Assembly: GCA_016215655.1 (NCBI GenBank)
Contig: JACRIT010000045.1
Span: 1-49,008 of the forward strand
DNA from: Acidimicrobiia bacterium
GTDB taxonomy: Bacteria; Actinomycetota; Acidimicrobiia; Spongiisociales; UBA11373
Length of the DNA: 49,008 nucleotides
Reading direction: 5' to 3'
Shown here: one piece after another, positions 8,808 to 18,370 of the stretch
How the letters are laid out: every line of letters starts with the position of its first letter
How positions within the stretch are numbered: the first letter of the stretch is position 1
Program-made: the position numbers and the translations under genes
Notes under the pieces: model-generated
The model's input: only the letters and a program-made list of their open reading frames with translations
Databases searched by the model: none
What the model was told of the DNA's origin: nothing

Positions 8808-9790
8808 CCCCGCAGCGGGCGCTCCGTGGGAGGCATCTGCGGCCCGGGCGGATCGCGGCGAGCGCCGTCGTCCTGCTCGTGCTGGCGGCGTGCGGTCCCG
8901 CCGATCGACCCATCGAGGCCTCTCGCCTTGAGGCGTTGCCGCCCGGTGCAACCAAGGTGACTCCGACGGACGACATCTACCCGCCGGTGCTGCACAGCAC
9001 CGAATGGATGGAGCCCGAACCCATGGCGGGGCCGATCAACACCGCCGGCGCCGAGGACTCGCCCTTCGTGACGCCCGACGGGGCGACCATGTACTTCTTC
9101 TTCACTCCGGATGCCGCCGCCGCTCCCGAAGACCAACTGTCCGACGGGGTCACGGGAATCTGGGTCTCGCATCTCGTCGCGGGATCGTGGGACGAACCGC
9201 AGCGCGTGGTCACGGCGGCCGAGGGGGTGGAGTCGCTCGACGGGTGCCCCTTCGTCGACGACGGGATCATGTGGTTCTGTTCCGCCCGGGCAGGCGGGTT
9301 TCGTCCCATCGACATCTACCTCTCGCACCTCGTGGACGGCGAGTGGTCGGTGGGGGAGACTGCCGGCGCGACCCTGAATCGGGACTACGACGTCGGGGAA
9401 CTCCACCTGGCGGCAAGCGGGCAGGAGCTCTACTTCCACTCCCCGCGCCCCGGGGGCGCGGGGGACTTCGACATCTGGGTGACCCGACTGGTGGAGGGAA
9501 CCTGGGTCGAACCCGTGGCCGTGACCGCGGTCAACACCGACGGGCGGGAGGGCTGGCCCTACCTGAGTCCGGACGGGAGCGAGTTGTGGTTCACCCGCAT
9601 CCATGAGGGGGCACCCGCCATATTCCGCTCGCTGCTCTCCGCAGGCGAATGGTCGGAGCCCGAGTTGGTGGTGTCGCGATTCGCCGGCGAGCCCACCCTC
9701 GATGCCGCGGGCAACCTGTACTTCGTGCATCACTTCGTCGTCGATGGGCGCATCATCGAGGCCGACATCTACGTGGCGCGGCGGCGGTGA
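8804..9790 (+). CDS. lipoprotein with PD40/WD40-like beta-propeller repeats
   Basis: A 328-residue protein overlapping udk by ATGA. A signal peptide ends in a lipobox at LAAC with lipidated C30. The rest contains several repeats of the PD40 type (TPDGATMYFFF, SPDGSELWFTR, HLAASGQELYFHSPR, DAAGNLYFVHH), as in TolB-like and other periplasmic or extracellular beta-propellers. No catalytic residues are apparent; binding of glycans or peptides is a common role for such folds but cannot be assigned here. Its coupling to udk is probably positional rather than functional. Confidence 0.8.
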   Translation: MTPQRALRGRHLRPGRIAASAVVLLVLAACGPADRPIEASRLEALPPGATKVTPTDDIYPPVLHSTEWMEPEPMAGPINTAGAEDSPFVTPDGATMYFFFTPDAAAAPEDQLSDGVTGIWVSHLVAGSWDEPQRVVTAAEGVESLDGCPFVDDGIMWFCSARAGGFRPIDIYLSHLVDGEWSVGETAGATLNRDYDVGELHLAASGQELYFHSPRPGGAGDFDIWVTRLVEGTWVEPVAVTAVNTDGREGWPYLSPDGSELWFTRIHEGAPAIFRSLLSAGEWSEPELVVSRFAGEPTLDAAGNLYFVHHFVVDGRIIEADIYVARRR

Positions 9791-9798
9791 GGCCTTTG

Positions 9799-9828
9799 TC
9801 TCGATCATTCGGGATGTAGCGCGGGCGG
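9799..9828 (+). pseudogene. relic resembling the 3' end of udk
   Basis: These 30 bases match the udk tail (8773-8802) at 24 of 30 positions. In the matching phase they encode VSIIRDVARA against ISMIRDVVRT in Udk, and a stop follows soon after in both. Three of the six differences are synonymous. It lies just after the lipoprotein gene, as if that gene separated two copies of a udk 3' end. Chance cannot be excluded. Confidence 0.4.
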
Positions 9829-9834
9829 CTTAGC

Positions 9835-9918
9835 GCTGCCCGCTGCCCGCTGCCCACCAGAGTCCTACGAGACACCTACCGCGCGTTCTGGCGGGAAGCG
9901 GGAAGCCGGAAGCGGGCA
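9835..9918. repeat. inverted heptamer arrays, GCTGCCC / GCGGGAA type
   Basis: Three exact GCTGCCC units (9835-9855) are followed by CCAGA (9857-9861). A core of ~25 bp ends in the inverted TCTGG (9887-9891). Four units of GCGGGAA type (9891-9918), roughly the reverse complement of the left arm, follow. On the minus strand the core reads CCAGAACGCG, shared with the element at 17083. Confidence 0.82.
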
Positions 9919-9927
9919 GCGACCTCA

Positions 9928-9933
9928 TACACT
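9928..9933 (+). promoter_or_regulatory. -10 hexamer TACACT, leaderless spacing
   Basis: TACACT ends 7 bp before ATG 9941 of folD, with no Shine-Dalgarno between them. Confidence 0.6.
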
Positions 9934-9940
9934 CCCTTCC

Positions 9941-10801
9941 ATGGCAACCCCCACGCCCTCCGGTCGCGTCCTCTCCGGCGTCGAGGCCGGGGCAGTGCTC
10001 CGCGCCGAGGCGGCGGGGAGGGTGGGGGCGCTCGCCGCGCTGGGCAAGCGGGTCGGGCTGGCGACGCTGCTGGTGGGCGATGATCCCGCCTCCGAGGCGT
10101 ACGTCCGCATCAAGCACCGCAAGGCGCTCGAGGCGGGAATCCGTTCGTACGATCACCGGCTTCCCGCCACCGCCGCCCAGCACGAGGTCGAGGCGTTCGT
10201 CGAGGAGTTGAATCGCGATCCCGAGGTCGACGCCTTCCTCGTCCAGCTTCCCCTGCCGGCCCACCTCGACCCGGCGCCGGTGCTGGAGCGGATCCTGCCG
10301 GGCAAAGACGCCGATGGGCTTCATCCCCACAACCTGGGCCGGCTGGTGCTCGGGCTTCCGGCGCCTCGCCCCGCCACCCCAACCGGGATCCTGCGCCTCC
10401 TCGACCACTACGACGTGCCCACCCGGGGCGCCCGCGTCGTGGTGGTGGGCCGGTCGTCGTTGGTCGGTCGACCGCTGTCGATCATGCTCAGCGCCCGCGG
10501 CCGGGACGCCACCGTGTCGGTGGCGCACACCCTCACCCCGAATCTGGCCGAGGTGACGCGTGACGCAGACATCCTCGTAGTGGCCGCAGGCTTTCCCGGC
10601 TTGATCCGCGCCGAGCACGTCAAGCCGGGCGCCGTGGTGATCGACGTCGGCACCACCCGGGTCGATTCCGCCCTCGTGGGCGATGTCGTGTTCGAGGACG
10701 TGATCGCAGTGGCCGGCGGAGTGTCGCCGGTGCCCGGTGGCGTCGGCCCGATGACGATCGCCGGGCTGCTCTGGAACACGGTGCTGCTGGCGGAGGGCTA
10801 G
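9941..10801 (+). CDS. folD: bifunctional methylenetetrahydrofolate dehydrogenase / cyclohydrolase
   Basis: A 286-residue cytoplasmic enzyme interconverting methylene-, methenyl- and formyl-tetrahydrofolate. The signature YVRIKHRKALEAGI carries the catalytic Lys, QLPLPAHLD and KDADGLHPHNLGRL form the folate site, VVVGRSSLVGRPL is the NADP-binding loop, and PVPGGVGPMTIAGLL is the C-terminal signature. The transcript appears leaderless. It is transcribed alone; 111 bp separate it from the next gene. Confidence 0.95.
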   Translation: MATPTPSGRVLSGVEAGAVLRAEAAGRVGALAALGKRVGLATLLVGDDPASEAYVRIKHRKALEAGIRSYDHRLPATAAQHEVEAFVEELNRDPEVDAFLVQLPLPAHLDPAPVLERILPGKDADGLHPHNLGRLVLGLPAPRPATPTGILRLLDHYDVPTRGARVVVVGRSSLVGRPLSIMLSARGRDATVSVAHTLTPNLAEVTRDADILVVAAGFPGLIRAEHVKPGAVVIDVGTTRVDSALVGDVVFEDVIAVAGGVSPVPGGVGPMTIAGLLWNTVLLAEG

Positions 10802-10912
10802 CAGCGGCTCTTCTTCCTGGGTCATCGACCCATTCCGGTTGGGACCTATTGCTCTACTCCTGGAGTCCTTGAGTATGGGAATTTGGCACCCAGCATGAGG
10901 GGGAGGGAGACC

Positions 10913-11755
10913 TTGATCGAGATGTCGGGACAGCGGCGCACCCCGACGCCCCTCCCGCAAATGCCCTCCCCTGCTCCCGGAGAAGAGGTCTCCCGGCGCC
11001 AGTTCCTCGGTGCGCTCGGTGCCACCGGTGCCTATCTCGCCTTTGGAGGCGGCCTGTTGGAGCGCGTCCTCGCCACCGACGACCTCGACGCGATCGCCGC
11101 CGGGAGCCTGAAGCTCGCCGCAGATCATCAGTGGGTGATGATCTTCGACCTGCGGCGTTGCGATGGCTGCCGCGACTGCATCAAGGGATGCCAGCAGCAA
11201 CACCACCTCACGGAGGACGACGAGTGGATCAAGGTGTACGAGCTCACCGGCATTCAGGGCAAGTACACGATGCCGGTGCTGTGCATGCAGTGCGAGAGCG
11301 CACCGTGTGTCCGAGTGTGCCCGTCACGGGCGACCTACCACCGACCTGACGGTGTCATCGTCGTCGATCAGAACGTGTGTATCGGCTGCCGGATGTGTAT
11401 GGCGGCTTGTCCCTACGACGTGCGCGTCTTCAACTGGGAAGAGCAGAGCGTTCCCGAGCAGTACCACCACGAGTCACCCGAATTCCAGGTGCCGCAGAAG
11501 CGGGGAACCGTCTCGAAGTGCACCTTGTGCGTCCACCTGCTGGAGGACGGAGAGTTCCCGGCCTGCCTCCAGTCATGCACGATGGAGGCGATCTTCGTGG
11601 GTGATCTCGTCGAAGACGTGATGAGCAACGGTCGAGAGACCTACATCCTCTCGCAGTACCTGCGCCAGAACGATGCCTTCCGCCTTCGGTCGGAGCTCGG
11701 GACCCGCCCCAGGGTCTACTACGTGGCCGGGCACGGCCAGGACCTGGAGTTCTGA
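10913..11755 (+). CDS. Tat-exported four-cluster ferredoxin subunit (NrfC/PsrB/DmsB family)
   Basis: A Tat signal (SRRQFLGALGATGAYLAFGG) precedes four Cys clusters: C-x2-C-x2-C-x3-C at 83-93, CMQCESAPCVRVC, CIGCRMCMAACP and CTLC with a second CLQSC pair, the layout of electron-transfer subunits of membrane oxidoreductases. Start: TTG 10913 has GGGAGGGAGA in front; ATG 10895 and TTG 10883 are in-frame alternatives. The NrfD-like gene begins 2 bp after the stop, as usual for the pair. No molybdopterin or other catalytic subunit is encoded nearby, so its electron donor or acceptor outside the membrane is unknown. Confidence 0.88.
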   Translation: MIEMSGQRRTPTPLPQMPSPAPGEEVSRRQFLGALGATGAYLAFGGGLLERVLATDDLDAIAAGSLKLAADHQWVMIFDLRRCDGCRDCIKGCQQQHHLTEDDEWIKVYELTGIQGKYTMPVLCMQCESAPCVRVCPSRATYHRPDGVIVVDQNVCIGCRMCMAACPYDVRVFNWEEQSVPEQYHHESPEFQVPQKRGTVSKCTLCVHLLEDGEFPACLQSCTMEAIFVGDLVEDVMSNGRETYILSQYLRQNDAFRLRSELGTRPRVYYVAGHGQDLEF

Positions 11756-11756
11756 C

Positions 11757-13061
11757 ATGACAGCCATTCACCCGAGCCTGCCCGGATTGGAGGAGGCGGC
11801 GCTGGCGCCGATGAGGCGCTCCGGCCGGGGATACCGGATCGGCGTGTTGCTCCTGGCACTCCTCACCGCCGCCGGGATCGGCGCGTTCATCTACCAGTTC
11901 TCCACCGGGATCGGTGTCACCGGGATGAACGACCAGGTGTTCTGGGGCATCTATACCGTCGACCTGGTCACCTTGATCGGCTTCTCCTACGGTGGGGCGG
12001 TCGTCTCGGCGATTCTTCGGCTCACCAATGCCTCATGGCGAGGACCGATCTCGCGTCTCGCCGAGGGCACCGCTCTGGCGACCCTCGCCGTCGGCGCGGT
12101 GTTCCCCCTTGCCAGTGACGGGCATCCGGAGAGGGTGTGGCGGCTCGTCACGGCGATGCAGATCAACTCCCCGATCATGTGGGACATGGTGGCGATCGTG
12201 ACCTATCTGATCGCCACGATCATTCTCTTTGCGCTGCCGGCGGTAGCCGACCTGGGGAGGCTCCAGGCGGCCCCCGGTCTCGAAGGATGGCGGCGTCGGT
12301 GGTTCCGGGCGGGGGCTTTCGGGTGGTCGGGAACGGCGGGGCAACACCGCGTGCTCGATCGCTCCCTGACGGCGCTCGCGATCATGATCGTCCCCCTGGC
12401 GGTGATGGTCCACACCGTGCTCTCGTACGCATTCTCGCTCACGAGTCGGCCGGGATGGCACAGCACGATCTTCGGTCCGTACTTCGTCGTGGCGGCGATC
12501 TACTCCGGGGTTGCGCTCGTGGTCGTCGTGGTCGTGGCCTTCCGGCGCATCCACCACCTCGAGCGCTGGATCCCCGAGCGCGCCGTCATGAACCTCGGGT
12601 ACCTCATGGCTGCCCTTGGGGTGCTGTACGGATACCTCTTGTTCACGGAGATGACCACGGAGGGCTACGTGGGGGCCGAGGCGACGGAGAGGCTGATGTA
12701 TGCCCTGCTGCTCGACCGTTGGTCCGTCCTGTTCTGGGTGTTCGTGGCCGTGGGTCTCGTGGTGCCGCTGCTCATCATCGCCTTCCGGCGTACCCGCACC
12801 GTCGCCGGGGTGACCGTTGCTGCCGGCCTCGTTGCGGGAGCGCTCTTCCTCAAGCGTTTCCTCATGTTCATTCCGCCACTCACCGAACCCCAGATCGGCG
12901 GAGAGATCGGCGGCTATACCCCATCGTGGGTCGAGATCATGGTGACGGTGGGAGCTCTCGCCGCGATTCCGCTCCTGCTCGTCGGCCTCTTCAAGGTCGT
13001 CCCGGTGCTGGCTGTGACCGAGATGGAGGAGATCGCCGCATCGCGGGGTGAGATGACATGA
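11757..13061 (+). CDS. NrfD/PsrC-family quinone-interacting membrane protein
   Basis: A 434-residue protein starting at ATG 11757, with about ten hydrophobic segments and features of the NrfD/PsrC family (early VFWGIYTVDLVTLIGFSYGGAVVSAILR; MWDMVAIVTYLIATIILF; a helix ending in HTVLSYAFSL). Such subunits exchange electrons with the quinone pool and anchor the Fe-S subunit, here encoded immediately upstream. It overlaps the next gene by ATGA, so the membrane pair and a small exported protein are translationally coupled. Direction of electron flow is unknown. Confidence 0.85.
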   Translation: MTAIHPSLPGLEEAALAPMRRSGRGYRIGVLLLALLTAAGIGAFIYQFSTGIGVTGMNDQVFWGIYTVDLVTLIGFSYGGAVVSAILRLTNASWRGPISRLAEGTALATLAVGAVFPLASDGHPERVWRLVTAMQINSPIMWDMVAIVTYLIATIILFALPAVADLGRLQAAPGLEGWRRRWFRAGAFGWSGTAGQHRVLDRSLTALAIMIVPLAVMVHTVLSYAFSLTSRPGWHSTIFGPYFVVAAIYSGVALVVVVVVAFRRIHHLERWIPERAVMNLGYLMAALGVLYGYLLFTEMTTEGYVGAEATERLMYALLLDRWSVLFWVFVAVGLVVPLLIIAFRRTRTVAGVTVAAGLVAGALFLKRFLMFIPPLTEPQIGGEIGGYTPSWVEIMVTVGALAAIPLLLVGLFKVVPVLAVTEMEEIAASRGEMT

Positions 13062-13615
13062 CCCGGTGGCGCCAATCACTCGCCGTGCTCGCCGTGGCAC
13101 TGTTCGCGCTCGCTGGGCCTGCGGGAGCGCAGGAACCAACGCCGAGGGTGTCGATATCTCTCGAGCCCTCGTCACGCCCGGAACTCGCCGACCTGCTGAC
13201 TGCCCGGCTCACCACTCCCGACGGAGGGCCGATCAGCGAGGCTCGTATCGAGTTCTGGATCCGGTCGGACCTGTTCGGGGAGCGGTATGCCTTCGTGGGC
13301 GAGTCACCGACCGATTCCACCGGCGTCGCCAGGCTGCCGTTCGTTCCCCACCTCAGCCGATACGACGTGCGCGTGACCTTTGACGGAGACGAGGTGTGGG
13401 GACCGGCCGAGGCGACTGCGCCGATCGAGTTCCCCACCGATCACGTCGTCACCTACACCGCCACCGATCCCTCCCAGTTGGGTTCGCTGCGGTTCGTGAT
13501 GCCGCGGATCATGGGCATCGTGGTGGGACTGGTCTGGGTCGGGCTCTTCGGCCTTGCCTTCTTCACCCTGCGTTCGTTCAAGCGCAGCGGGAGCGAGCAG
13601 GTTTCACATGACTGA
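13058..13615 (+). CDS. exported single-pass membrane protein with Ig-like domain
   Basis: 185 residues: a cleavable signal (ending AGPAGAQ), an extracellular beta-rich domain of ~110 residues (LTARLTTPDGGPISEARIEFWI, DSTGVARLPF, YDVRVTFDGDEVWGPAEA) resembling Ig-like or carboxypeptidase-regulatory domains, and a C-terminal transmembrane helix (IMGIVVGLVWVGLFGLAFF) with a basic cytoplasmic tail. No cofactor motif is visible. Overlap with the NrfD gene suggests an accessory or scaffold role in that complex; this is inference. Confidence 0.7.
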   Translation: MTRWRQSLAVLAVALFALAGPAGAQEPTPRVSISLEPSSRPELADLLTARLTTPDGGPISEARIEFWIRSDLFGERYAFVGESPTDSTGVARLPFVPHLSRYDVRVTFDGDEVWGPAEATAPIEFPTDHVVTYTATDPSQLGSLRFVMPRIMGIVVGLVWVGLFGLAFFTLRSFKRSGSEQVSHD

Positions 13616-13696
13616 TGGCGCACTCGGGGCAGCGTCGCAGTCGGGGCCGATGCGTCGGCTCCGGACGGGTAATGCACCTGCGAGAAAGGGACATCG

Positions 13697-14236
13697 ATGA
13701 AGAGGATCAACGGGCGACCACGAGGTCCCGCCCTGATGCTCGTCGGACTGCTCGTGGTGTCGGTCGCCGCCTGCGGTGACGACGACTCGAGCGACACGAC
13801 GAGCCAACCCACTGCGTTGAGCGTGGCGACGGATGTCGTGTGGGGACCGTTCAACATGACCGACGAGGAGAAGCCGCTGAAGTCATGCGTGAACAACAGC
13901 CGCTTCCCGCGCAACTCTCAGATCGTGTGGCGGACTCGGATCATCGATCCCGTCACCGGCGAGCAGATGGGTGACGACGTCGTCGCGGTCCAGGTCAGGC
14001 TCGGTGACGGCCAGATCATCGACCTGAAGTACGGAGATCATCCACGGGACACGCCGACGGACACGTTCTGGGCGGGTTCGTTCAAGGTCCCGGTCGACTA
14101 CCCGACGGGCACGCTCAGCTTCGAGGTGGTGGCGACGGCAACCGACGGACGGACGGGAACGTTCCTGCCGTTCAACGTCGCTCCCTCCTTGCTCACGATC
14201 ACCGACGAGGTCCTCGAGACCATTCCTACCCAATGA
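13697..14236 (+). CDS. lipoprotein of unknown function
   Basis: A 179-residue protein from ATG 13697 behind AGAAAGGG. The signal peptide has a lipobox (SVAAC, C26) followed by an acidic and Thr/Ser linker. The mature domain looks like an all-beta fold (IVWRTRIIDPVTGEQMGDDVVAVQV, FWAGSFKVPVDYPTGTLSFEVVATATDGRTGTF) with one further Cys near residue 61. I do not recognise the family. It lies 81 bp after the previous gene and 8 bp before the next one, between NrfCD and the duplicated lipoprotein. Confidence 0.65.
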   Translation: MKRINGRPRGPALMLVGLLVVSVAACGDDDSSDTTSQPTALSVATDVVWGPFNMTDEEKPLKSCVNNSRFPRNSQIVWRTRIIDPVTGEQMGDDVVAVQVRLGDGQIIDLKYGDHPRDTPTDTFWAGSFKVPVDYPTGTLSFEVVATATDGRTGTFLPFNVAPSLLTITDEVLETIPTQ

Positions 14237-14244
14237 GGTGAGGT

Positions 14245-15735
14245 ATGCGATACGGCACAGGCAGGAGGGGCGTAGGGGCAAAGAGGCTGACCATCGCCAT
14301 GGTGGCGCTGGCGTCGGTCTCCGCTGCCTGTGCCACTCGCAGCGACACCGCCACCACCACCACGATCGGCTCGACCGAGCCGATCGTCGAATACGTGGGC
14401 TCGATGACACTGGAGCCGAGCAATGGGCTTCCCGGCACGACGGTGAGCGTCAATGGACTGGGGTTCACCCCCGGTGAGAGCTTCGATCTGACCTGGGGCT
14501 CCGCCGAGGGGTCGTGGGACCTGCAGGGCGACGCCAGTGAGGAGTACCACGGCCGCGTCTTCACCCCGACGGTGGTCCCGCTCGGGTCGGTGACCGCAGG
14601 CGGGGATGGGACGATCGCCACGACCTTCGAAGTCCCGGATGACTTCGGATTCAGCCACGATGTGCGCCTCATCGATGCGGGGGGCATCGTTCGGAACCAG
14701 GCGGCCTTCGTGATCGACATGCAGGTCGAGATCTCCCCCGAGTCGGGTCCGCCGGGAACGCCGATCACCATTCGGGTGAGCGGGCTCGGTCTCGAGGCAC
14801 TGGAGGGCAATCGCCAGATCCTCTACGACAACCGGTACACGGGGTGGATGTCCGCGGTGACGACGAAGGGGACCGCGGAGGTGGTGATCCCCGCCACGGG
14901 AGGCCCGGGGCCGCATCGCATCGATGTGGCGAGAGGGGCCTTTACCTTCCCCTATCTCAATCCGGCACAGTCGCCGCGACCGGACATCCTGGTGTACAGC
15001 GCCGTGTTCACGGTCACCGACGGGGATGCGGTCCTGCCTCCCCCGATCGACGAGCAGATCCCGCCACCGGTGGCCAGGTCGGGGTTCGAGGTTCCGGGGA
15101 GTGGTCCCTGGATCTCCACCGATATCGAAGTCGGGCCGGTGGGCTCACCACTCGTCGTATCAGGGGGTGGCTTCGATCCCGGAGAGGTCGTGACCTTCAC
15201 CTGGTACCGCATCGTGGGGAACCGCGTTGCCGGCCAGGGTTGGGAGGAGCGTGGCATCGACTTCGGCACCGTGACTGCCGGCACCGATGGGTCGTTCGAG
15301 ATGACCACCGAGATCCCCAGTGACGTGGGAGGGGGTCACCGTCTCGAGGCCAGCGTGGGTGGATCGGCGGTTGCCACCACGTCGGTCCGCATCACCCCGG
15401 CCGCCGACGCCCTTCCCCAGTCGGTGGCGTGGGGTGACGCCATCGACCTCCACCTCACCGGTGTCGGGTGGACGGAGACCGCGAACATCTACACCATCGT
15501 CTACGACAACGCCTATCTCGGGTACGCCTGCGGATTCAACAGCCAGGGTGATGTGCTGGTGCCGCTGACGGCGACCGGCGCACCCGGGTGGCACTTCGTG
15601 GATCTGTACCCGGCGATCTACAAGGGTGAGGAGTCGGGCGGACAGCAGTCCTTCCGAATCCCGATGCTGACCTACGCAGAGCATCCCGGCGAGGACCTGC
15701 CTGCGTTCCACTTCGCCTTCTTCATCGAGGGATAA
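14245..15735 (+). CDS. lipoprotein with an internal tandem duplication of IPT/TIG-like domains
   Basis: 496 residues with a lipobox (VSAAC, C29) and a Thr-rich linker. Residues about 52-256 and 291-495 are two copies of the same ~205-residue module. Each begins with an IPT/TIG-like strand set (GLPGTTVSVNGLGFTPGESFDL against GSPLVVSGGGFDPGEVVTF), then GSVTAGGDGT against GTVTAGTDGS, and ends with a distinctive LYDNRYTGW against VYDNAYLGY motif. Extracellular binding or adhesion is plausible; no enzyme motif is seen. A perfect terminator hairpin follows, marking the end of the five-gene cluster. Confidence 0.75.
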   Translation: MRYGTGRRGVGAKRLTIAMVALASVSAACATRSDTATTTTIGSTEPIVEYVGSMTLEPSNGLPGTTVSVNGLGFTPGESFDLTWGSAEGSWDLQGDASEEYHGRVFTPTVVPLGSVTAGGDGTIATTFEVPDDFGFSHDVRLIDAGGIVRNQAAFVIDMQVEISPESGPPGTPITIRVSGLGLEALEGNRQILYDNRYTGWMSAVTTKGTAEVVIPATGGPGPHRIDVARGAFTFPYLNPAQSPRPDILVYSAVFTVTDGDAVLPPPIDEQIPPPVARSGFEVPGSGPWISTDIEVGPVGSPLVVSGGGFDPGEVVTFTWYRIVGNRVAGQGWEERGIDFGTVTAGTDGSFEMTTEIPSDVGGGHRLEASVGGSAVATTSVRITPAADALPQSVAWGDAIDLHLTGVGWTETANIYTIVYDNAYLGYACGFNSQGDVLVPLTATGAPGWHFVDLYPAIYKGEESGGQQSFRIPMLTYAEHPGEDLPAFHFAFFIEG

Positions 15736-15748
15736 CCCGATGGGATGG

Positions 15749-15784
15749 CGCCAGGATGCCGGCCGCGGGGCCGGCATCCTGGCG
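15749..15784. terminator. perfect 16-bp hairpin terminator
   Basis: CGCCAGGATGCCGGCC (15749-15764), loop GCGG, and the exact complement at 15769-15784. There is no T-tract, as is common for high-GC actinobacterial terminators. It ends the redox/lipoprotein cluster and lies ahead of icd. Confidence 0.8.
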
Positions 15785-15843
15785 TTCGGCTTCGCCATGC
15801 GAGGTTGCGGCGATAATCGCCCGCACCGGACCCGAGGAGGAAC

Positions 15844-17043
<1,200 letters not shown>

Positions 17044-17062
17044 GGGTCGGCGACCCTCCCGG

Positions 17063-17131
17063 AATTCGCAATTCGCAATTCGCCAGAACGCGTCCCAGGT
17101 CCATCGCCGCGATCTGACGAATTGCGAACTG
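17063..17131. repeat. inverted heptamer arrays, AATTCGC / CGAATTG type
   Basis: Three exact AATTCGC units (17063-17083) run into CCAGA (17083-17087). A core follows, beginning CAGAACGCGTCCCAGGTCC, and then the inverted TCTGA (17113-17117). The right arm has two complementary units, CGAATTG and CGAACTG (17118-17131). This is the cleanest example of the arm-YCAGA-core-TCTGR-arm layout. Confidence 0.85.
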
Positions 17132-17183
17132 CGCTCCCTTTCCCGCCATTACCCTCACGCCACGCGCGAAGGAGCACCCCAGA

Positions 17184-18122
17184 ATGTCCAAGGTCACCGT
17201 CGTCGGAGCGGGCAAGTACGGCTCGACCACCGTGCAGCGTCTCGCAGAGGCCGACGTCTGCGATGAGATCGTGATGACCGACATCGTCGAAGGCCTGCCC
17301 CAGGGCCTGGCACTCGACATGAACCAGGCGCGCCCCATCGAGCGGTATCGCACCAGGGTCATCGGCACCAATGACTATGCCGACACCGCCGGAAGCGACG
17401 TCGTGGTGATCACGGCCGGTCTTCCCCGCAAGCCGGGAATGAGCCGGATGGACCTCCTCGGGGTGAACGCCAAGATCGTGAAGGGGGTCACCGAGGCGGT
17501 GGTCAGCCACTCCCCGAATGCCGTGCTCATCGTGGTGACGAATCCGCTCGACCAGATGACCACTCTCGCCGCCGACGTATCCGGGTTTCCCCGGAGCCGG
17601 GTGATGGGCCAGGCGGGCAATCTCGACACGGCCCGGTTCGTCCATTTCATCGCCGAAAAGACCGGCACCGACATCCTCGAGGTTCGGGCTCTGACACTGG
17701 GCAGCCACGGCGAGACCATGGTGCCGATCCCGTCGCAGTGCTTCATCGGGACCAAGCCGCTCACCTCCGTCCTCGACGCCGCCACCATCGAGGAGCTGGT
17801 CACCCGCACCCGGGACGGAGGGGCGGAGATCGTGGCGCTGCTCAAGACCGGTTCTGCCTATTACGCCCCTTCCTCGGCGGCGGCGCTGATGGTGAAGGCG
17901 GTCCTCGGCGACACGGGCGAGCAGATGCCGGTGTGCGCCTGGACGACGGGCGAGTACGGGGTCTCCGACGTCTATCTCGGGGTACCGGCGAGGATCGGCG
18001 CCGGGGGAGTGCGTGAGATCGTGGAACTGCCCCTCACCGAGGGTGAGCTGGCGGCCCTTCACGCCGCTGCCGGGGCGGTCAAGGAGAAGGTCGCAGAACT
18101 CGGGGCCGTCGACTTCGGCTGA
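17184..18122 (+). CDS. mdh: malate dehydrogenase (LDH-like type)
   Basis: A 312-residue NAD-dependent enzyme interconverting malate and oxaloacetate. The N-terminal VTVVGAGKYGSTT dinucleotide loop, an acidic residue in MTDIVEG favouring NAD, the mobile loop PRKPGMSRMDL with the Arg that selects malate over lactate, VTNPLDQMT, and the catalytic His in LGSHGETMVP are visible. AAGGAG precedes ATG 17184. It follows icd in the same direction, across a heptamer-repeat spacer. Confidence 0.93.
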   Translation: MSKVTVVGAGKYGSTTVQRLAEADVCDEIVMTDIVEGLPQGLALDMNQARPIERYRTRVIGTNDYADTAGSDVVVITAGLPRKPGMSRMDLLGVNAKIVKGVTEAVVSHSPNAVLIVVTNPLDQMTTLAADVSGFPRSRVMGQAGNLDTARFVHFIAEKTGTDILEVRALTLGSHGETMVPIPSQCFIGTKPLTSVLDAATIEELVTRTRDGGAEIVALLKTGSAYYAPSSAAALMVKAVLGDTGEQMPVCAWTTGEYGVSDVYLGVPARIGAGGVREIVELPLTEGELAALHAAAGAVKEKVAELGAVDFG

Positions 18123-18180
18123 GGAGACGTCGGCCCGTACGTACCGAAACGGTCGGCCCAGGGCTGTCGGCCGAATCGTT

Positions 18181-18222
18181 GCCGGCTGCCCGCTGCTGGC
18201 CGAAGGCTGATGGCTGACGGCG
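18181..18222. repeat. heptamer array, GCCGGCT to GATGGCT type
   Basis: Six units in one 7-bp phase run from GCCGGCT and GCCCGCT through GCTGGCC to GAAGGCT, GATGGCT and GACGGCG, in the 248-bp spacer between mdh and the HU gene. Confidence 0.7.
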
Positions 18223-18330
18223 CTCCGCCGTCGCCCCGCCCCACCCCTTGCAGACGGCGATTTCGTTGATTCTCTTGGCTCTTCGCCCCCGGCGAGGCCA
18301 GAAACACTACAAATCGTTCCGGCGGCGGGT

Positions 18331-18336
18331 TAGAGT
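18331..18336 (+). promoter_or_regulatory. -10 hexamer TAGAGT of the HU gene
   Basis: TAGAGT lies about 35 bp before ATG 18371, leaving a short leader that holds the strong AAGGAGGAG ribosome-binding site (18357-18365). No clear -35 is seen. Confidence 0.45.
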
Positions 18337-18370
18337 CACATGGATGTCATTCCCTTAAGGAGGAGTGCAG

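Noticed and set aside
8804-9834. Integrative element with att sites around the lipoprotein gene
   Set aside because: The udk-end repeat is suggestive, but there is no integrase, tRNA target or other mobility gene; kept only as a relic or duplication.
10802-10912. tRNA or riboswitch in the folD-NrfC spacer
   Set aside because: Only a short GGGTCATCGACCC palindrome is present; no cloverleaf or known aptamer pattern could be built.
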